Assembly: GCA_004168015.1 (NCBI GenBank) | Contig: SEYW01000008.1 | Location: 109,384-173,383 of the forward strand | Length of the DNA stretch: 64,000 nt | Reading direction: 5' to 3' | Source: Methylolobus aquaticus | Lineage (GTDB): Bacteria > Pseudomonadota > Gammaproteobacteria > Methylococcales > Methylococcaceae | Part shown: one piece after another, positions 28,976-37,730 of the stretch | Layout: each line of letters opens with the position of its first letter | Numbering within the stretch: the first letter of the stretch is position 1 | Translations under genes and position numbers: made by a program | Notes under the pieces: generated by a model | The model's input: only the letters and a program-made list of their open reading frames with translations | Told to the model about the DNA's origin: nothing | Database searches by the model: none

Positions 28976-30385
28976 TCAGCTTCTCCGCCGCTGAAACCAC
29001 ACGAAAGCCCCGGCGCCGATCAGCGCCAGCGGGAGCACGATCAGGAAGCCGACGGCGATCACGCCGAGGGCCGTCTGCGGCAGGTTCAGTGCGGCGTCGG
29101 GCGCCGTGCGGGCCGGAATGTTGATGAACTGATCGTTCTGCGCCAGCCAGTGGATCATGTTCATGCCGAGTTCCAGGTTGCCCCCCTCGCCGAGATAGGC
29201 ATTGGTCAGGAAATCCCCGTCGCCGACCACGACGATGCGCTGCAGCTTCGGCTTCGCGGCGTCCTCCGGCTTCGCATCGGGCTTGGCCGGCTTCGGCGCC
29301 TCGGGTTTCGGCACGGAGCGGGTCAGCGCGTAAGCGATGGCCAGCGGCCCCTGCTTCTCGCCCTGGTTGGCATCGAACTGGATCTTGCCCTCGATCTTAC
29401 CGGTCTCTGTCCACGAACGCGCCAGCGTGCTCAGGAACGCCTCGCCCTCGAAGGGAGCGCCGGGCGCGTCGGGCTTTTCAATCGCCGCGGACGCCGGGAA
29501 CATCGTGACGTTCTGGAACTGGGTCGTGATCGCATGCGGCGGATACTCCGCGACCAGCGCGAAGGTCGGGTCGGCGATGCCGAACAGCTGCGTGGACGCA
29601 TCGACGACGACGCCCGGCAGGAACTTGATGCCGAGTTGCTGTGCCAGCGGCGCCAGACCGTGCAGCTCACCCGGATCGGCCAGCCACAGCAGATTGCCGC
29701 CGGCGTTCACGTAGTTCTGGATCAGCGTGACCTCACCCGGCAGCAGGTTGGTCTTCGGCCCTGCAATCACCAGCACCGAGGTGTTGTCCGGAATCTCCGG
29801 CGTGACGGCCAGATTCAGCGCCGACAGCGTGATGCCCTTGCGCCCGAGCTCTTCCGAAAACTGACTCAGGTCGTGATTCGCCCGCCCCACGATGGAACGG
29901 TCGCCGTGTCCTTCGAGGACCACGACGTGTTGGTCCTTCGCCAGCGCGAGACGTTGCAGCGCATTGGTCAGGGCGGTTTCGGTGGCTTGCGGCAGCTTCT
30001 CGCTGCGCCCCTGGTATTCGACGAACAGTTCGCCATCCGTCGTGATGCCGAGTTCGCGAATCTTGTCCGGCTGCGTGTCCGGATTCACGAACTGCAGCGA
30101 GAGCGATGGCTTGGCACGGACGAAGCGGCCGATCTGGTCGTCGATCTGTTCGCGCAGTTGCCGGTTCTCGCGCGCATAGGCGGTGATCTTGACCGGCCCG
30201 TCGATCAGGTCCAGCACCTTGCGGCTGGCCTCGGACAGCGTGTGACGACCGCCGGCGGTCCAGTCGAACTGGGTCGAATAGCGCGTGCTGAGCCAGGCGA
30301 GCAGGCCGACGACGGCGAGGAACAACAGGCTGAACGCGAGATTCTGCAGGCGAATCTCGGTATGGAGCTTACGGCTGATTTTCAT
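28976..30385 (-). CDS. GldG-like ABC-transport auxiliary protein
   Basis: 469 residues with an N-terminal anchor (LAFSLLFLAVVGLLAWLSTR) and a C-terminal one (ALGVIAVGFLIVLPLALIGA). The periplasmic part begins QFDWTAGGRHTLSEASRKVL, the family opening, and includes VVVLEGHGDRSIVGRANHDL and GGNLLWLADPGELHGLAPLA. In Flavobacterium GldA/F/G form an ABC transporter tied to gliding; proteobacterial versions have no such established role. A Pro/Lys-rich insert (PKPEAPKPAKPDAKPEDAAK) is near residue 385. Overlaps the permease gene by four bases. Confidence 0.9.
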   Translation of the reverse strand: MKISRKLHTEIRLQNLAFSLLFLAVVGLLAWLSTRYSTQFDWTAGGRHTLSEASRKVLDLIDGPVKITAYARENRQLREQIDDQIGRFVRAKPSLSLQFVNPDTQPDKIRELGITTDGELFVEYQGRSEKLPQATETALTNALQRLALAKDQHVVVLEGHGDRSIVGRANHDLSQFSEELGRKGITLSALNLAVTPEIPDNTSVLVIAGPKTNLLPGEVTLIQNYVNAGGNLLWLADPGELHGLAPLAQQLGIKFLPGVVVDASTQLFGIADPTFALVAEYPPHAITTQFQNVTMFPASAAIEKPDAPGAPFEGEAFLSTLARSWTETGKIEGKIQFDANQGEKQGPLAIAYALTRSVPKPEAPKPAKPDAKPEDAAKPKLQRIVVVGDGDFLTNAYLGEGGNLELGMNMIHWLAQNDQFINIPARTAPDAALNLPQTALGVIAVGFLIVLPLALIGAGAFVWFQRRRS

Positions 30386-31137
30386 TGTTGCAGGCGGTCG
30401 TTATCCAGGCGATGCACGCTCAGAACCAGGAAAGTCGCGATGAACAGTACGAAATAGATCAGGTCGCTGGTGTTGACCAGCCCCTTCAGCAGATTCTCGT
30501 AGTGTCGCAGCATCGACACGTATTCCAGCGCGCCGCTTGCCGATTGCACCGCATTCCCGCTCCAGTCGACGATCCACAACAGCAGCAGCGCGCCGAACGT
30601 GCTGACCGCCGCTACCGTCGGCTGATTCGCGAGGGCCGAGATATACAGGCCCAGGGCGGCGAAACCACCCAGCAACAAAACCAGACCGAGCACGCAGGCC
30701 GCGAGCTTGCCGCCGTCCAGCCCGCCACCGGCCAGCAGCGACAGCGGCATCAGCGCAATCATGACAACCATGATCATCAGAAAGCCGAACACGCCGAGGT
30801 ATTTGCCGAGCACGATCTCGGTCATCGAAACCGGTGCGGTGAACAGCAGGCTCAGCGTCCGGTTGCGGCGCTCCTCGCTGATCAGCCGCATCGTCAGCAG
30901 GGGCGTCACCAGCAGCAGGATCACGCCGGCATTGCCGAACAGCGGCGCCACGATCAGATCGGTGACGCCGGGCGCATCCTCCATGCCCGCCATCCGCGGC
31001 TGCATCATCAGGAACCAGTCGATCTGCGCCAGGAACATGTAGGCGAGAATGATCTGGATCACGGCGAGTATCGACCAGGCGAGCGGCGACAGGAACATCG
31101 TCCGCAGTTCGCGCCCGGCTATCGTCAAAGCCATCAC
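30382..31137 (-). CDS. GldF-like ABC permease
   Basis: 251 residues, six hydrophobic segments. ELRTMFLSPLAWSILAVIQI at the N-terminus and MRLISEERRNRTLSLLFTAP, then VSMTEIVLGKYLG, are the hallmark of ABC-2 permeases of the GldF/NosY type. It overlaps both neighbours by four bases, so ATPase, permease and GldG-like protein are translated together. Confidence 0.93.
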   Translation of the reverse strand: MMALTIAGRELRTMFLSPLAWSILAVIQIILAYMFLAQIDWFLMMQPRMAGMEDAPGVTDLIVAPLFGNAGVILLLVTPLLTMRLISEERRNRTLSLLFTAPVSMTEIVLGKYLGVFGFLMIMVVMIALMPLSLLAGGGLDGGKLAACVLGLVLLLGGFAALGLYISALANQPTVAAVSTFGALLLLWIVDWSGNAVQSASGALEYVSMLRHYENLLKGLVNTSDLIYFVLFIATFLVLSVHRLDNDRLQQ

Positions 31138-32081
31138 GTCACATCCTCCCCTACACCGGTGGCGCCGGTCTGCGTCATGTCGATGAACACCTCTTCCAGC
31201 GAGCGCCGCTCCGGCGTCAGCTCCAGCAGCCCCCAGCCGCCGGTCACGACCAGCTCGGCAATCGCCTCGGCTGGCGTCGTGCCCTTATCGTGGAAGATAC
31301 GCCAGACGTTGTCCTCAACCGCTTCCACCGACTGCACCCCGGCGACGGCGCGCAGGCGGTCCGCATCGACGGCGCGGCGGGTCGTCAGCAGCAGGCTGGA
31401 CGCGCGCATCTGCAGCTCCAGGCCCTCGATGGTGTCCTTCAGCACCAGGCGCCCGCGGTGGATGATCTGTACGTGGGTGCAGGATTCCTGTACTTCCGAC
31501 AGGATATGGGTCGACAGGATGATCCCGTGCTCCTTGCCCAGTTCGGCGATCAGCTCGCGTATCTCACGGATCTGGATCGGGTCGAGGCCCACGGTCGGTT
31601 CGTCGAGGATGATGACGGCCGGTGTATGCAGGATGGCCTGCGCGATGCCGACGCGCTGCTGATAGCCCTTCGACAGGTTGCCGATCAGCCGCGCACCCAC
31701 GTCTTCGAGCCCGCAGCGCTCCTTGGCCTGGGCGCAGGCCCGGTTCAGGCGCTCGCGCGGCAGCCCGTGCAGTCGCCCGCAGTAATCCAGGTACTCATCG
31801 ACCGTCAATTCGCGATAGACGGGCGGTATTTCCGGCAGGTAGCCCAGCGCGCGCTTGGCCTCCTTGGGCTGGTCCAGCAGGTCCACGCCATTGATGACGA
31901 TCTGGCCGGAAGTGGGCGCGAGATTGCCGCAGATCATCTGCATGGTCGAGGTCTTGCCGGCCCCGTTCGGACCGAGAAAACCCAGGATCTCGCCCTTCTC
32001 CAGCGTGAACGTGACATCCTGGACGGCGCAGTGATCCCCGTAGTAACGGTAGAGCTGTTCGACTTGAACTAGGTTGGTCAT
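31134..32081 (-). CDS. GldA-like ABC transporter ATPase
   Basis: 315 residues from ATG 32081 (an in-frame extension to 32132 is less likely). Walker A GPNGAGKTST, signature LSKGYQQRVGIAQAILHTPA, Walker B VIILDEPTVGLDP and switch His in ILSTHILSEVQ. Helical-domain phrase LGYLPEIPPVYRELTVDEYL is typical of GldA/NosF/CcmA-like exporters. First gene of a four-gene operon. hemW is transcribed in the opposite direction from the 150-base spacer. Confidence 0.93.
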   Translation of the reverse strand: MTNLVQVEQLYRYYGDHCAVQDVTFTLEKGEILGFLGPNGAGKTSTMQMICGNLAPTSGQIVINGVDLLDQPKEAKRALGYLPEIPPVYRELTVDEYLDYCGRLHGLPRERLNRACAQAKERCGLEDVGARLIGNLSKGYQQRVGIAQAILHTPAVIILDEPTVGLDPIQIREIRELIAELGKEHGIILSTHILSEVQESCTHVQIIHRGRLVLKDTIEGLELQMRASSLLLTTRRAVDADRLRAVAGVQSVEAVEDNVWRIFHDKGTTPAEAIAELVVTGGWGLLELTPERRSLEEVFIDMTQTGATGVGEDVT

Positions 32082-32233
32082 GGCGCGCGTAAGATACAAA
32101 AACGATCCACAAAAACAAAGGGAATAAGGCATTCGGCCGCGCGGCGCCGCCGCGGGGGAAGGCGTCGGCAGGACCGCGCCGATGCCGGTGATCTGTTAAG
32201 CTTGCGGGTCTCCATGTCCCCTGCCGCGACTCG

Positions 32234-33382
32234 ATGCTCAGCAACCCGCCGCTCAGCCTGTACATCCATATCCCGTGGTGTCTGCGCAAGTGTCCGTACT
32301 GTGATTTCAACTCGCACGGCCGGCCGGCGGCCCTGCCGGAGGCCGATTATGTCACAGCCTTGTTGTCCGATCTCGACCGGGAACTGGAGCGGGTCGCGGA
32401 ACGCACCATCGAAACGGTCTTTATCGGCGGCGGCACACCAAGCCTGTTCGAGCCCGCAGCGATCGATCGGCTGCTCCGGGGGATCGATGAGCGCGCAACA
32501 CTGGCCGGCACCGCTGAAATCACGCTCGAGGCCAACCCCGGCACTTTCGAGATGGACAAGTTCAAGGGCTTTCGCACCGCCGGCATCAACCGGCTGTCGA
32601 TCGGCATCCAGAGTTTCGACGATCGCATGTTGCACGCCCTCGGCCGCGTGCATGACGGCGGCGAGGCGCTGCGTGCGGTCGACGTCGCCCGCGCGGCGGG
32701 TTTCGACAATCTCAACCTCGATCTGATGTTCAGCCTGCCGGACCAGGACGTGGACGCGGCGCTGGCTGATGTGACGACCGCCATCGACCTCGGTCCCGAG
32801 CACATCTCGTGGTATCAGCTGACGCTGGAGCCGGGCACGGCCTTCTTCAAGCAGCCACCGGTCCTGCCGGACGACGACACGGCCTGGCAGATTCAGCAGC
32901 AATGCCAGGAGGCGCTGGCCTTCAGCGGCTACCGCCAATACGAGGTCTCCGCCTATGCCCGCGACGGGCGCCAGTGCCGGCATAACCTGAACTACTGGAC
33001 CTTCGGCGACTATCTCGGCATCGGCGCCGGGGCCCACGGCAAGATCACCGACGGCGCCGGCGACAGGCTGCTACGGACCAGCAAGGTCCGCAGCCCAGAC
33101 GTTTACCTCGGGCTACGCGCCGGTGTGGAACCCGTCACCCTCGCGCACGAGATCGGGCATGACGAGCGGCCGCTGGAATTCCTGATGAACGCCCTGCGCG
33201 TGCGCGACGGCTTTTCCGAGAGCGACTTCCCGCGCCGCACCGGGCTGCCGCTGAGCGCGCTGGAGCCTTCCCTGTCGGATTGCCTCGGCGACGGGCTGCT
33301 GGAACGCGACGGCGGCGCGATCCGCTGTTCCGAGCGCGGCTGGCTGTTCCTGACGGACGTGCTGGGCCGTTTCGTTCACTGA
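32234..33382 (+). CDS. hemW: Radical SAM heme chaperone HemW (oxygen-independent coproporphyrinogen III oxidase-like)
   Basis: 382 residues, the usual HemW length. The 4Fe-4S/SAM motif is in SLYIHIPWCLRKCPYCDFNS (CxxxCxxC). Other hallmarks are TVFIGGGTPSLFEP, EITLEANPGTFE, NRLSIGIQSF and ISWYQLTLEPGTAF, with the C-terminal HemN_C region (YWTFGDYLGIGAGAHGKI). True HemN has an extra N-terminal cysteine arrangement and ~450 residues, so HemW is preferred. It starts the plus-strand run that continues into the Bat-type genes 21 bases later. Confidence 0.92.
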   Translation: MLSNPPLSLYIHIPWCLRKCPYCDFNSHGRPAALPEADYVTALLSDLDRELERVAERTIETVFIGGGTPSLFEPAAIDRLLRGIDERATLAGTAEITLEANPGTFEMDKFKGFRTAGINRLSIGIQSFDDRMLHALGRVHDGGEALRAVDVARAAGFDNLNLDLMFSLPDQDVDAALADVTTAIDLGPEHISWYQLTLEPGTAFFKQPPVLPDDDTAWQIQQQCQEALAFSGYRQYEVSAYARDGRQCRHNLNYWTFGDYLGIGAGAHGKITDGAGDRLLRTSKVRSPDVYLGLRAGVEPVTLAHEIGHDERPLEFLMNALRVRDGFSESDFPRRTGLPLSALEPSLSDCLGDGLLERDGGAIRCSERGWLFLTDVLGRFVH

Positions 33383-33403
33383 CCGCACACACCAGCGATC
33401 GTC

Positions 33404-34378
33404 ATGCGCCCAGGCAACGCCCCTCCCTCCGGAATCACCGGCACACCCTCCGCGTCGGCATTGCCCAGCGACGACCGCGTGCGCCCGCGGCTGGACACGC
33501 TGGTCCGGTTGTCGGCGCCGTCGGCCGCCGTGCCGCTGCACCGCGCAATGGCTCGCGCCATCCAGAGCGGCCAGTACCTGTCGCGTTTCAAGGGCCGCGG
33601 TATGGAGTTTGCGGAATCCCGGCCGTACATCGCCGGCGACGACGTGCGCAGCCTCGACTGGCGGGTGACGGCCCGCACCGGCCGCGTGCACACCAAACTG
33701 TTTCGCGAGGAGCGTGAGCGCCCGGTGCTGCTCGCGGTCGACGGCCGCGCAAGTATGTTCTTCGGCACACGCCACGAGTTCAAGTTCGTGACCGCCGCCC
33801 GCCTGGCCGCGCTGATCGCCTGGAGCGCCCATCATCACGGTGATCGCGTCGGCGGCCTGGTCTTTTCCGAGCACGCCCGCGCCGAGGTCAAGCCCGAGCA
33901 GCACCGCCGCTCGGTGCTGAACCTGCTGCAGCACCTCGCCGACGCGGTCCCCGGTCACGGCCCCGGCGGCGCCGAGTCGGCCGGGCTCGAAGAGGCCATC
34001 GGCGGCATGGAACGGCATGCGCGCACCGGTTCATTGATGTTCCTGTTCAGCGACTTTCGCGGCTTCGACGACGGCATCGCAACGCGCCTCTCCCGGCTGC
34101 GCCGCCACGGGGAAGCGGTGCTGATCGCGGTCTACGATCCACTAGAGCGATCGGTACCCAGCAGCGGCCGCTACCGCTTCAGCGACGGTTTCAACGAGCG
34201 GTCGGTAAACTTCAGCCCGGACGCCGCGCGCGAGCACCGCCGGCGCTTCGAAGACCGTCTGCAGCGGCTGCAGTCGTTTGCTCGCGGCAACCGGATGCGA
34301 GTCATCGTCTGCGCGACCGACGAGGATCCGCTGCGCACCCTGCAGCGCGGCATGGCCGCCGACCACCGCCACCTATGA
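33404..34378 (+). CDS. DUF58-domain protein of the Bat operon
   Basis: 324 residues. The DUF58 signature is clear: FKGRGMEFAESRPYIAGDD followed by VRSLDWRVTARTGRVHTKLF and REERERPVLLAVDGRASMFF. The last part is VWA-like (LMFLFSDFRGFDDGIATRL). Partner of MoxR-type AAA ATPases and of Bat VWA proteins. No moxR gene lies between it and hemW, where one is usually found. Overlaps the next gene by four bases. Confidence 0.92.
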   Translation: MRPGNAPPSGITGTPSASALPSDDRVRPRLDTLVRLSAPSAAVPLHRAMARAIQSGQYLSRFKGRGMEFAESRPYIAGDDVRSLDWRVTARTGRVHTKLFREERERPVLLAVDGRASMFFGTRHEFKFVTAARLAALIAWSAHHHGDRVGGLVFSEHARAEVKPEQHRRSVLNLLQHLADAVPGHGPGGAESAGLEEAIGGMERHARTGSLMFLFSDFRGFDDGIATRLSRLRRHGEAVLIAVYDPLERSVPSSGRYRFSDGFNERSVNFSPDAAREHRRRFEDRLQRLQSFARGNRMRVIVCATDEDPLRTLQRGMAADHRHL

Positions 34379-34854
34379 ACGGCATCGCCGATCTGCTGCC
34401 GCTGCGCGACATCCACCTGCCGCCCGCCATCGGCTGGTGGCCGCCACCGCCCGGCTGGTGGCTCGCGCCCTTGCTCGCCGTCGCGCTGGTGTTTGCGGCA
34501 GTGTGGCTTTATCGGCGCCGGCGCCGCCGCGGCGCGATCCAGCGGATCGCGCTGAGCGAACTGGCGGCCCTGGAGCGCGATACCGACCTGAGTGCGTCGC
34601 TGAAGGCGCAGCGGCTGTCGATCCTGCTGCGAAGGGTGGCCCTGAGCGTGCATCCGCGGAACGAGGTCGCGCCGCTGCAAGGACGGGCCTGGCTGCAGTG
34701 GCTCGATCGGGCACTGGGCGACAGCGGCTTCACCGATGGACCCGGCCGCGCGCTGCTCGACGCTCCATATAGGCCAGACATTGGCAGCACCGACCTCGAC
34801 GCGCTGTTCGCGCTGTGCCGCGACTGGCTGACCAAGATCGAAACGCGCCGCTGA
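34375..34854 (+). CDS. DUF4381-domain membrane protein of the Bat operon
   Basis: 159 residues. LLPLRDIHLPPAIGWWPPPP, then GWWLAPLLAVALVFAAVWLY, gives the DUF4381 opening (D-I-H-x-P) and one transmembrane helix, followed by a basic segment and a helical cytoplasmic domain. The family is found almost only between DUF58 and VWA genes in proteobacterial Bat operons. Precise role unknown. Six bases separate it from the batA-like gene. Confidence 0.9.
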   Translation: MNGIADLLPLRDIHLPPAIGWWPPPPGWWLAPLLAVALVFAAVWLYRRRRRRGAIQRIALSELAALERDTDLSASLKAQRLSILLRRVALSVHPRNEVAPLQGRAWLQWLDRALGDSGFTDGPGRALLDAPYRPDIGSTDLDALFALCRDWLTKIETRR

Positions 34855-34860
34855 ACCCCG

Positions 34861-35841
34861 ATGTTGCAGTTCGTCTGGCCCTGGCTTTTCCTGATCCTGC
34901 CCGCACCGTGGCTGCTGGGCCTGGTGCTGCCGCCGGCCGGGGATCCGTCCGGTGCCGCGCTGCGCGTGCCCTTCCTCGATGAACTGCCGCAGCGGGGCAC
35001 TGCAGCCGCCCCGCGTAACCCGATCGCGCGACTGGCGCTGGCCTGGCTCGCCTGGCTACTGCTGGTGACCGCGGCGGCACGTCCGCAGTGGCTGGGCGAG
35101 CCGATCGAACAGACCGTCAGCGGCCGCGATCTGCTGATGGCCGTCGATCTGTCGGGCAGCATGGAGATGGAGGATTTCGTGCTAGCGGGACGCCCGGTCG
35201 ACCGCCTGACCGCAACGAAAGCGGTCGCCGGAGAATTCATCGAACGCCGCGCCGGCGACCGTATCGGCCTGATCCTGTTTGGCGAGCGGGCCTATCTGCA
35301 GGCTCCGCTGACCTTCGACCGCAAGACCGTCCGCACCCTGCTCGACGAGTCGGTGATCGGGCTGGCCGGTGACAAGACCGCCATCGGCGATGCCATCGGT
35401 CTCGCGGTCAAACGGCTACGGCAGAATCCCGAGCACCAACGCGTGTTGATCCTGCTGAGCGACGGCGCCAACACGGCCGGGGCCGTGACCCCACTCCAGG
35501 CAGCGGAACTCGCCAGCCGCGAGCAACTGAAGATCTACACGATCGGCGTCGGTGCCGACCGCATGCTGGTTAGCGGCCTGTTCGGCACCCGGGAGGTCAA
35601 TCCGTCCCAGGATCTCGACGAGGACACGATGCGGGCGCTGGCCGACAAGACCGGCGGGCGCTATTTCCGCGCGCGGGACACCGAGGAGCTGGCGACGATC
35701 TACTCGGTGCTGGACCAACTCGAACCGGTCGAGAAGGAGCACCTGTTCTACCGCCCGTTCACCGAACTGTTCCCGTGGCCGCTCGGCGCCGCCCTGTTGC
35801 TGGCCGCGGGCCTGCTGGTCCAGGCACTGGTGAGGCGATGA
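34861..35841 (+). CDS. VWA-domain protein, BatA-like
   Basis: 326 residues, with helices at both ends. The MIDAS motif DLSGSM is intact (LLMAVDLSGSMEMEDFVLAG), with the second and third metal sites in TFDRKTVRTLLD.. and VLILLSDGANTAGAV. It also has IYTIGVGADRMLV, as in BatA proteins. Probably an inner-membrane protein-interaction platform with the VWA domain outside. Overlaps the next gene by four bases. Confidence 0.92.
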   Translation: MLQFVWPWLFLILPAPWLLGLVLPPAGDPSGAALRVPFLDELPQRGTAAAPRNPIARLALAWLAWLLLVTAAARPQWLGEPIEQTVSGRDLLMAVDLSGSMEMEDFVLAGRPVDRLTATKAVAGEFIERRAGDRIGLILFGERAYLQAPLTFDRKTVRTLLDESVIGLAGDKTAIGDAIGLAVKRLRQNPEHQRVLILLSDGANTAGAVTPLQAAELASREQLKIYTIGVGADRMLVSGLFGTREVNPSQDLDEDTMRALADKTGGRYFRARDTEELATIYSVLDQLEPVEKEHLFYRPFTELFPWPLGAALLLAAGLLVQALVRR

Positions 35842-37730
35842 CCGAAGCGTTTCATTTCCTCAGGCCCTGGTGGCTGCTGGGCTTCCTGCCGCTGGCACTG
35901 CTGCTGTGGCGGCTGGCCTCGCACCGCCGCGCGGCGGGCAATCTTGCCGAACTGTGCGACCCCGCCCTGCTGCCGCACCTGATGGTCGGCACACCGACCC
36001 GCAGCGGGCGAGCGTTCGGCACCACGCTGGCGGGACTGGGCGGCACGCTGGCGCTGCTCGCGCTGGCCGGGCCCGTCTGGGAGCGCCTGCCGGTGCCGGT
36101 GTTCCGCAGCGACGACGCGCTGGTCGTCGCGCTGGACCTGTCCTACGCCATGGACGCGACCGACCTGAAGCCGAGCCGGCTGGATCGCGCCCGCTACAAG
36201 ATCACCGACCTGCTGCGCGCGCGCCGCGACGGCCAGACGGCGCTGGTCATCTATGCCGGAGATGCGTTCACGGTCACCCCGCTGACCGACGACGCCGCGA
36301 CCATCCAGTCCCAGCTCAGCGCGTTGACGACCTCGCTGCCGCCGGTCCAGGGCCAGCGGGCCGATCTCGCGCTGGAACTCGCGGCCCGCTTGCTACAGCA
36401 ATCGGGACTGCGCAGCGGCAACGTACTGCTGATGACCGGGGACGTCGATCGCGCACCAACCGTCGCGACCGCCGACCGGCTCCAGAGGCTGGGCTATCGC
36501 GTTTCCGTGCTCGGCATCGGCACCGAAAGCGGCGGACCCGTGCCACGGGGACGCAGTGGGCTGTGGAAGGACGACGCCGGCAACATCCGGGTTCCCAAAC
36601 TCGACCCCGAGGGCCTGCGAGCGGTCGCCCAGGCCGGCGGCGGACTCTATCGCGAGGTGACTTCCGGACCGTCCGACATCGAGCGGCTGCTGGCGTCCTT
36701 CGAGCGGCCCGGCGGCCCGCAGGCCGAAGTCGGCGAGTCACAGGTCCGGATCGAACAGTGGATCGAAGCCGGACCTTGGCTGGTCCTGGCCTTGCTGCCG
36801 CTGGGCGCGCTGGCGTTTCGCCGGGGCGGCCTGCTGGCGCTACTGATATTGCTGCTGCCGCTGCCTCGGCCGGCCAGCGCGTTCGAATGGCGGGATCTCT
36901 GGACCAAGCCGGACCTGGCCGCATCCAAGGCCTTCGAGGCGCAGCAATACGACGAGGCGGCCGGCCAGTTCCGCGACGACGCCTGGCGCGCCGCCGCGCA
37001 GTACCGGGCCGGCAAGTACGAGGACGCCCTGAAGACCCTGCAGCGCGTGGACACGGTCGACGGCTGGTACAACCGCGGCAATGCACTGGCGAAACTGCAG
37101 CGCTATCCGGATGCAATCGCGGCGTACACGAAAGTCCTGGAGCGCGATCCGCAGCATGCGGATGCCAAATACAACAAGGAACTGCTGGAAAAGGCGCTGA
37201 AGCAAAAGGAGCAGCAGCAGAAAAAGCAGTCCGAGTCCGGGAAGGATCCGCAGGACAGTGGCCAGCCCGAGAAAAAGCGCTCGAACGAGGGCCAGGACGC
37301 GGAAAAGAAGGACTCAGACAAACAGGATCAGCCCGATCAAAAGGACGGGGATCAGGGCGAACAATCCGAGAACCAACAGGAGGAGCAGTCCGCCGAAAAC
37401 TCACCGCCCAAAGACCAGAAGAAGGGTCAGGACGGCTCGTCCCAGCAACCGCTGCAAGAAGCCAACAAACCCGGGGAGCCGGATTCCGCCCAGGAAGAGC
37501 AGGGGGCGGATCAGTCGAAGGAGGCGCAGGCGGAAGGCACACCCGAAAACGCCGAGCCGAAAACCGGGACCCCCTCTGCGGCACCGGACCCGATGCAGCG
37601 TAAGGAAGCGCAGCAGGCCAACGAGCAATGGCTGCGGCGCATTCCGGACGACCCCGCCGGTTTGCTGAAGCGCAAGTTCGCGTGGCAATACCGGCAGCGG
37701 CAGCAATCCAGCGAGGATGACGAACAATGA
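35838..37730 (+). CDS. BatB/BatC-like fusion: VWA domain plus TPR and charged tail
   Basis: 630 residues from ATG 35838. Two N-terminal helices flank the start of a VWA domain (~85-290). Its metal motif reads VALDLSYAMDATD, so the second MIDAS serine position is Ala. It continues with ALVIYAGDAFTVTPLTDDAA. A second membrane segment is near residues 318-355. A TPR-like region follows (AFEAQQYDEAAGQFRDDAWR; GWYNRGNALAKLQRYPDAIA). The last ~170 residues are a Lys/Glu/Gln-rich low-complexity tail, closing with PAGLLKRKFAWQYRQRQQS, which is conserved at the end of such proteins. This is the usual fused form in proteobacteria. Confidence 0.92.
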   Translation: MTEAFHFLRPWWLLGFLPLALLLWRLASHRRAAGNLAELCDPALLPHLMVGTPTRSGRAFGTTLAGLGGTLALLALAGPVWERLPVPVFRSDDALVVALDLSYAMDATDLKPSRLDRARYKITDLLRARRDGQTALVIYAGDAFTVTPLTDDAATIQSQLSALTTSLPPVQGQRADLALELAARLLQQSGLRSGNVLLMTGDVDRAPTVATADRLQRLGYRVSVLGIGTESGGPVPRGRSGLWKDDAGNIRVPKLDPEGLRAVAQAGGGLYREVTSGPSDIERLLASFERPGGPQAEVGESQVRIEQWIEAGPWLVLALLPLGALAFRRGGLLALLILLLPLPRPASAFEWRDLWTKPDLAASKAFEAQQYDEAAGQFRDDAWRAAAQYRAGKYEDALKTLQRVDTVDGWYNRGNALAKLQRYPDAIAAYTKVLERDPQHADAKYNKELLEKALKQKEQQQKKQSESGKDPQDSGQPEKKRSNEGQDAEKKDSDKQDQPDQKDGDQGEQSENQQEEQSAENSPPKDQKKGQDGSSQQPLQEANKPGEPDSAQEEQGADQSKEAQAEGTPENAEPKTGTPSAAPDPMQRKEAQQANEQWLRRIPDDPAGLLKRKFAWQYRQRQQSSEDDEQ

